Origin: Labia minor
Lineage: Eukaryota > Arthropoda > Insecta > Dermaptera > Spongiphoridae
DNA length: 64,000 nucleotides
NCBI GenBank assembly: GCA_963082975.1
Contig: OY720344.1
Location: forward strand, 310,001 to 374,000
Direction of reading: 5' to 3'
Below, in pieces: positions 60,046-64,000 of the stretch. The notes below the pieces were generated by a model. The model made no database searches and had not been told where the DNA came from. It worked only from the letters and a program-made list of their open reading frames with translations. How positions within the stretch are numbered: the stretch's first letter is position 1; the number at the start of each line of letters is the position of its first letter. Made by a program: the position numbers and the translations under genes.

Positions 60046-60376
60046 TTATTTTTCTTTTATCAGTGTTGCTTGTGTGTTTGTTATCAAACCAATGGCAGCA
60101 TCGGGATTACGTGATTGTTTTATAAAATGTTGTCTTTTATAATCAGCTGGCGTAATTTGTATCAATGCACTACCTAAAAGGATTGTGCCAATTGTAGCAA
60201 GATCGGCAATCATATGACCATATAACGTTAATAGCCATTCATATATGATAGTTAAGCCAATTCCAAAGATAGAAAAGGCAATGATAAGTAGAGCTGTCAC
60301 AGTACCCTCAGCTTCCGGATAAGTTAATTCCAATGCAAATTCTATACATGCAATTAATGTCATACCAATTCCATTT
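60046..60376 (-). CDS. Terminal exon of FLVCR/SLC49-type major facilitator transporter
   Basis: Final coding exon on the minus strand: acceptor TTTTTTAG just before 60376, phase 2, stop TAA at 60048-60046, about 110 residues. It reads NGIGMTLIACIEFALELTYP, then EAEGTVTALLIIAFSIFGIG, then two more hydrophobic helices and a hydrophilic tail starting TPADYKRQ. The motif FE.A.ELTYPE.EGT..L....FGI is characteristic of the C-terminal helices of FLVCR-like proteins (SLC49), which carry heme or choline-type substrates at the plasma membrane or other membranes. Upstream exons are not found up to 64000, so the preceding intron exceeds 3.6 kb and carries many repeats. Another MFS subfamily is possible. 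Confidence 0.75.
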
Positions 60377-60472
60377 CTAAAAAATAAGATAAATAAATAA
60401 ATAAATAAAAATTAACCACACATTATATGTATTATCTGTTAGTTTTCCTCTTTATTTTCAATCTTATAGAAA

Positions 60473-60503
<31 letters not shown>

Positions 60504-60529
60504 GATCTCCCAAAACATACCATACTTAG
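60377..60529 (-). other. Intron start with (TA)n
   Basis: AT-rich with (TA)n at 60474-60496. Confidence 0.5.
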
Positions 60530-61310
60530 TCAAACCCAAAAAAAGGGCATAATCAGTAGCTCAGTATGTTCCGTGGAAAAGGTGATAGAACAGATCTTAT
60601 AAACCTTGGTTTGTCAATATATGTATAGGATAGTCAACATCACCATGGCAACAGGAAGAGTATAAAAACGCAATCAAGCATTAAAGTCTCCACACTGTCG
60701 CAAACAATCGAGGTCACAAAAGTCATATCAAAAAAATATAAAACTAAAAACAAAAGTTACAGGTCACAATCACCCCTAATCCCGATAAGGCAACTTCTCG
60801 GGGTCATGAAAACATCATCAATCTCAGAAAAATCATTCGTCACAGCCAGGTATTGGTCCATTGGCGAGCTCACTACTCCCTTGCCATATAGAAAATCTTA
60901 AGGTTCATCATACTTCTTGTTGGGACGCACAACCGTACATCATTATAAACTAAAAGGATCACCCTTATAATACTTATAGCAAAACTGGTCAAACACAGTT
61001 CGTCGTTTCTTTAGATCTTCTGTTTCAATATCTCTGAATTGGGGCTCATAAGATAAAGTTTTAAATTTTCACTGTAAAGCCCATAAAAAACTATTTTTGA
61101 CACTACATCAATATTTTTGTTATACAATCTCAATTCCGGTTCCTGATTACTGATCAATCCTTCATATGACGATGCACTGAAATTTCTTATAGAATGACCC
61201 AGTTCCCCACATTATTGAAGAACCAACATAAATATATCTTTTGAGTCTACATATCGAATCAATTTCAAAGCTCTGCAAGCAGTAGAGTCAGTTGATTCAA
61301 ACTGTCGAAA
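60530..61310 (-). pseudogene. Unrecognised degenerate coding remnant
   Basis: The base composition is markedly less AT-biased than the surroundings. On the minus strand two frames carry long, nearly stop-free, protein-like stretches: STDSTACRALKLIRYVDSKD..., ELRLYNKNIDVVSKIVFYGL, then after a shift IETEDLKKRRTVFDQFCYKY, MDQYLAVTNDFSEIDDVFMT. It reads like an old protein gene with a few frameshifts and stops inserted in the transporter intron. I do not recognise the family. Confidence 0.4.
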
Positions 61311-61324
61311 AAAATATAATATGT

Positions 61325-61590
61325 AATTGGGAAAAAATCAAGCGGAATCTAATTAACCAAAAAATTTCAACTTCTAGATTACGTAGACGACTTAAATATA
61401 ATAGGAGATTCAGCAATTACAATTAAAGATAGCATAAAAAAAAAATTAATTGAGGCAGGAAAAGAGATGGGGCTTGGTATTAATAGTGATAAGACAAAAT
61501 ATTTAGTAACAGAGACGAACAGTATTAATATTAACATACACAAAATGTAGAATTTGAAAATGTAAAAAATATATAAAAAAGAATGAACTA
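61325..61590 (+). pseudogene. LINE reverse transcriptase fragment with YVDD catalytic motif
   Basis: Reads LDYVDDLNIIGDSAITIKDS, then EAGKEMGLGINSDKTKYLVT, ETNSIN. YVDD is at 61380-61391. This is the best-preserved active-site region of the LINE family in the window, though the gene is otherwise absent. Confidence 0.8.
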
Positions 61591-61678
61591 TAAGTAAATT
61601 TGATTAACATATAAGACTCATTCACACTTACATTTTACATTCATATTCGATTCATTCGATATCGTTCATACAAAGTGA

Positions 61679-62053
61679 TCTGACAAAAAACCACTTCGTG
61701 GTAGAGGTTCCTCGCCAAGTTGTGAGCCCTAAAAAGTTAGGAAATCAAAAAAGTTAGGGCCCCGCAAAGTTGTCTTTCAAAAAAATTAGTGAAATCAAAG
61801 CTTGGCGGCCGCCAAGTTACTCACCTTACAATATTAATTGTTTTTAAAACGTTCATTTCCTGAATAGTGTATTTAATTGCATTTCCAATAAAACTTTTAT
61901 TGGAAATGCATTAAAATAAAATGAGTAACTTGGCGGCCGCCAAGCTTTGATTTCACTAATTTTTTTGAAAGACAACTTTGCGGGGCCCTAACTTTTTTGA
62001 TTTCCTAACATTTTAGGGGTCACAACTTGGCCACGAAATGGTTTTTTGTCAGA
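61679..62053. mobile_element. Foldback MITE with ~135-bp arms
   Basis: Arms start TCTGACAAAAAACCACTTCG and end CATTTCG..GTCAGA. They carry GGGGCCC and the 16-bp palindrome CTTGGCGGCCGCCAAG in each arm. The loop holds a further perfect hairpin (GCATTTCCAATAAAA with its complement, one-base loop) near 61889-61919. Confidence 0.88.
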
Positions 62054-62733
62054 TTTCAATGCTTTTTGTAGAATATATATATATTAATGTATATATTTAT
62101 ATATATATATACACTTTTAAAATCTCATATTAATAAAAATTATTTATTAATAAATATAAGTACCGGGACCCCGAGCCTCGGCTCGGTACTTAAGTTAAAA
62201 AAAATGATTCATTATTATTGGATTTGGCTGGTAATATTAATACCTGGGACACCGAGCTCTCGCTCTACCCTTTAAAAAATATTGATACACAATTCTTTAA
62301 TTATTTATTACAATTATTAAATGTTACACATTTGCATCAATCTGATTAAAATTAATGAACTTGTGCTCCTCAATAATACATAAATATATAATATATAGGT
62401 ACATATATTTTTTTTCTATAGTGTTTTTTTGAAAAACTGTTTAGCGCCCCAAGTGGTTATAAAACAAACTAAAGACAAAAAAACGTGCTTTGCAGCTTTT
62501 CGGAATTAAAAAAGCAAAATTGGCAGTCGTGGGACTGGCCGACAGAAGTGAAAACTTCTGCGTAAGAAATTTTAAAACAGACGAAATTCGCGCTATTTCA
62601 CGAGAAAGATGAATTTCATATGCATGTATATATATATAACTTATATATTATTTTAAACATATATTTTAAACAAATTTGTAACTTATATTTATATATATAT
62701 AAATACACAACTTTGTTTAAAATATTGCAATAC

Positions 62734-62886
62734 GAACTGTTTTATAATTCTTATCTCTAACATAAAATATATATTTATTATGTGAAGTTCATTTCGTATA
62801 ATTTTGATTATATATGTATATATGAAATGAACTTTACATAATAAATATATATTTATATGTTAGAGATAAGAATTATAAAACAGTTC
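62734..62886. repeat. Large internal palindrome of D+E element
   Basis: About 60-bp arms bounded by GAACTGTTTTATAA and its complement. The left and right arms differ by a few bases. Confidence 0.75.
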
Positions 62887-63423
62887 TAATGACAATTCAA
62901 ATTTCGCGCTCTGTTATAAGAAATTTGAAAGCAGATGGTTTCATGGTGTTGGTCACGATCACGCGAGTTCTATACTTTTTCCCCATCCCGCAAAAGTGCT
63001 CAACGCCGCTAAAGAAGTTTTCACTTCAAAAATTATTTAATATTTGGAAATATATCTGACTTATAGAAAAAATGAATATTAATTAAAGAAAGAAATAGTT
63101 TTTAAAATATCCTGAATAATATGTAACAATTTTCAAGATAGAAATTTATTACAATATTACAATTATTAACTGTTGCATCATTGCATCAATCTGATTAAAA
63201 TGAATGGAACTTCGGGTACTCAATAATAATAAATAAAATAATATTAATAAATATATTGAATAATATTTTATTGAAAAAATTTTAAAACTTATAAAACTAT
63301 CTAAAACTTTATTAATAAAAGAACAATGAATAAATAAATATAGAATAGTAATTTATTAAAAAGTAAACAATAGATAAAAAGAAAAAAAAATAACAAAATC
63401 ATTATTTTCATTTTTAAATAACG

Positions 63424-63492
63424 ATTCACCCGGCGAGTTTCGAACCGACGAAATCCACTCGTTAAAACATCAGTCCAACCGCTGGACTATAT
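63424..63492 (-). other. tRNA-like pol III promoter segment inside element
   Basis: On the minus strand TAGTCCAGCGGTTGG (63489-63475) is a good A box with a perfect GTCC/GGAC D stem. GGTTCGAAACT (63446-63436) is a good B box. The anticodon and acceptor stems do not form, so it is not a working tRNA. It could be a SINE-like head captured by the element. Confidence 0.6.
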
Positions 63493-63753
63493 GTATTTAG
63501 ATAAAAAATTGTCATTTTTTTACTGTCTTAGCAGGCAGTATTAAAAATTTTGACGTTTTCCATATATAATTTTCAATTAAGAAATTAATAATGAAGCTGT
63601 ATGTTTCAAGAGATATCATCAATAAAACTTAATTTTTCTTTATAAATACTATATCTAGTGTGAATTTGAAAAAAATCGTTAGAGCGGTTTTTGAGAACCA
63701 ATATATATAGATAAATACATATATACAATTTTAGCTAGCATAATAAGATAAGA

Positions 63754-64000
63754 TATAATAATTACACAGGCCAACGATGAAAAAACTTTTAATGAATATA
63801 CCTTATTATTATGTTTTTTAGGTTGCTGAATCCAAATATGATGCTTAAAAAACTGAATCACCTACCATTTCTTCACATTTTATAGTTAAATGCATTTTTT
63901 TCGAGATTTTTGCGTTTAGCGATATTTAAAGAATTTAAACAGATTTATAGTATTATAATATTTATAAGTAAATTGGAAAAGTAGGTCTAATGGATGTAGA
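63754..64000. other. AT-rich right edge
   Basis: Nothing recognised; presumably intron of the FLVCR-like gene. Confidence 0.3.

Larger units (their letters stand above)
62157..63753 (-). mobile_element. 1.60-kb Helitron-like element, families D+E
   Basis: Minus-strand sister of 21796-23525: 5' TCTTATCTTATTATGCTAGC (ending 63753, next to host A), tRNA-like segment, palindrome (62734-62886), then hairpin CCGAGCCGAGGCTCGG, GGTCCCGGTA and CTTA (62160-62157). A local replacement near 62935-62990 differs from the sister copy. Confidence 0.72.

Noticed and set aside
63424-63492. Functional tRNA gene
   Set aside because: A and B boxes are present but the acceptor and anticodon stems do not pair, and the sequence is part of a repeated element.

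Overview
The window is nuclear DNA of an arthropod, most likely an insect. It is extremely A+T-rich, has spliced genes with GT-AG introns, microsatellites and a dense, nested population of eukaryotic transposons. I see no operons, ribosome binding sites or CRISPR arrays. An AT-rich insect lineage is suggested by the intact mariner, the abundant Helitron and (GTCY)n DINE/HINE-like elements, and the protein relationships, but the species cannot be named from the sequence.

Host genes. (1) Minus strand, 336-4517: the first seven coding exons (422 residues) of a CDKAL1-type tRNA methylthiotransferase, whose 3' part runs off the left edge. (2) Plus strand, 45401-52075: a two-coding-exon gene for a secreted or type I membrane protein with signal peptide, low-complexity ectodomain and one membrane helix. 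(3) Plus strand, 53952-55767: a long Thr-rich open exon, also with one membrane helix. It either belongs to a neighbouring paralogue or is an alternative 3' exon of gene 2, since a phase-compatible donor exists at 50745. (4) Minus strand, 60046-60376: the last exon of an FLVCR/SLC49-type major facilitator transporter, whose other exons lie beyond the right edge.

Layout. 1-4.5 kb CDKAL1-like gene; 5-32 kb gene desert filled with Helitrons, HINEs, LINE fragments, hAT remnants and foldback elements; 32-34 kb mostly unique sequence with a possible non-coding exon; 36.1-37.4 kb intact mariner; 37.5-45 kb more MITEs and a deleted Tc1 element; 45.4-55.8 kb the membrane-protein locus, whose 5.2-kb intron holds a Helitron inside a HINE; 57-64 kb repeats and the transporter exon.

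Transposon picture. One Helitron family has a uniform 3' end: a GC-rich hairpin, then CTAG, CTGG or CTAA, then host T. It carries a captured piece of non-LTR retrotransposon reverse transcriptase. Two copies also keep a Helitron helicase motif fused to the retrotransposon piece. A second family (1.6-1.7 kb, with a 0.6-kb derivative) has a 5' TC end, a palindromic 3' end, a tRNA-like pol III box pair and a large internal palindrome. A third is a HINE of about 630 bp with 11-bp subterminal inverted repeats, a (GTCY)n core and a 3' hairpin. The nested insertion at 46.65-48.68 kb fixes both Helitron ends to the base.
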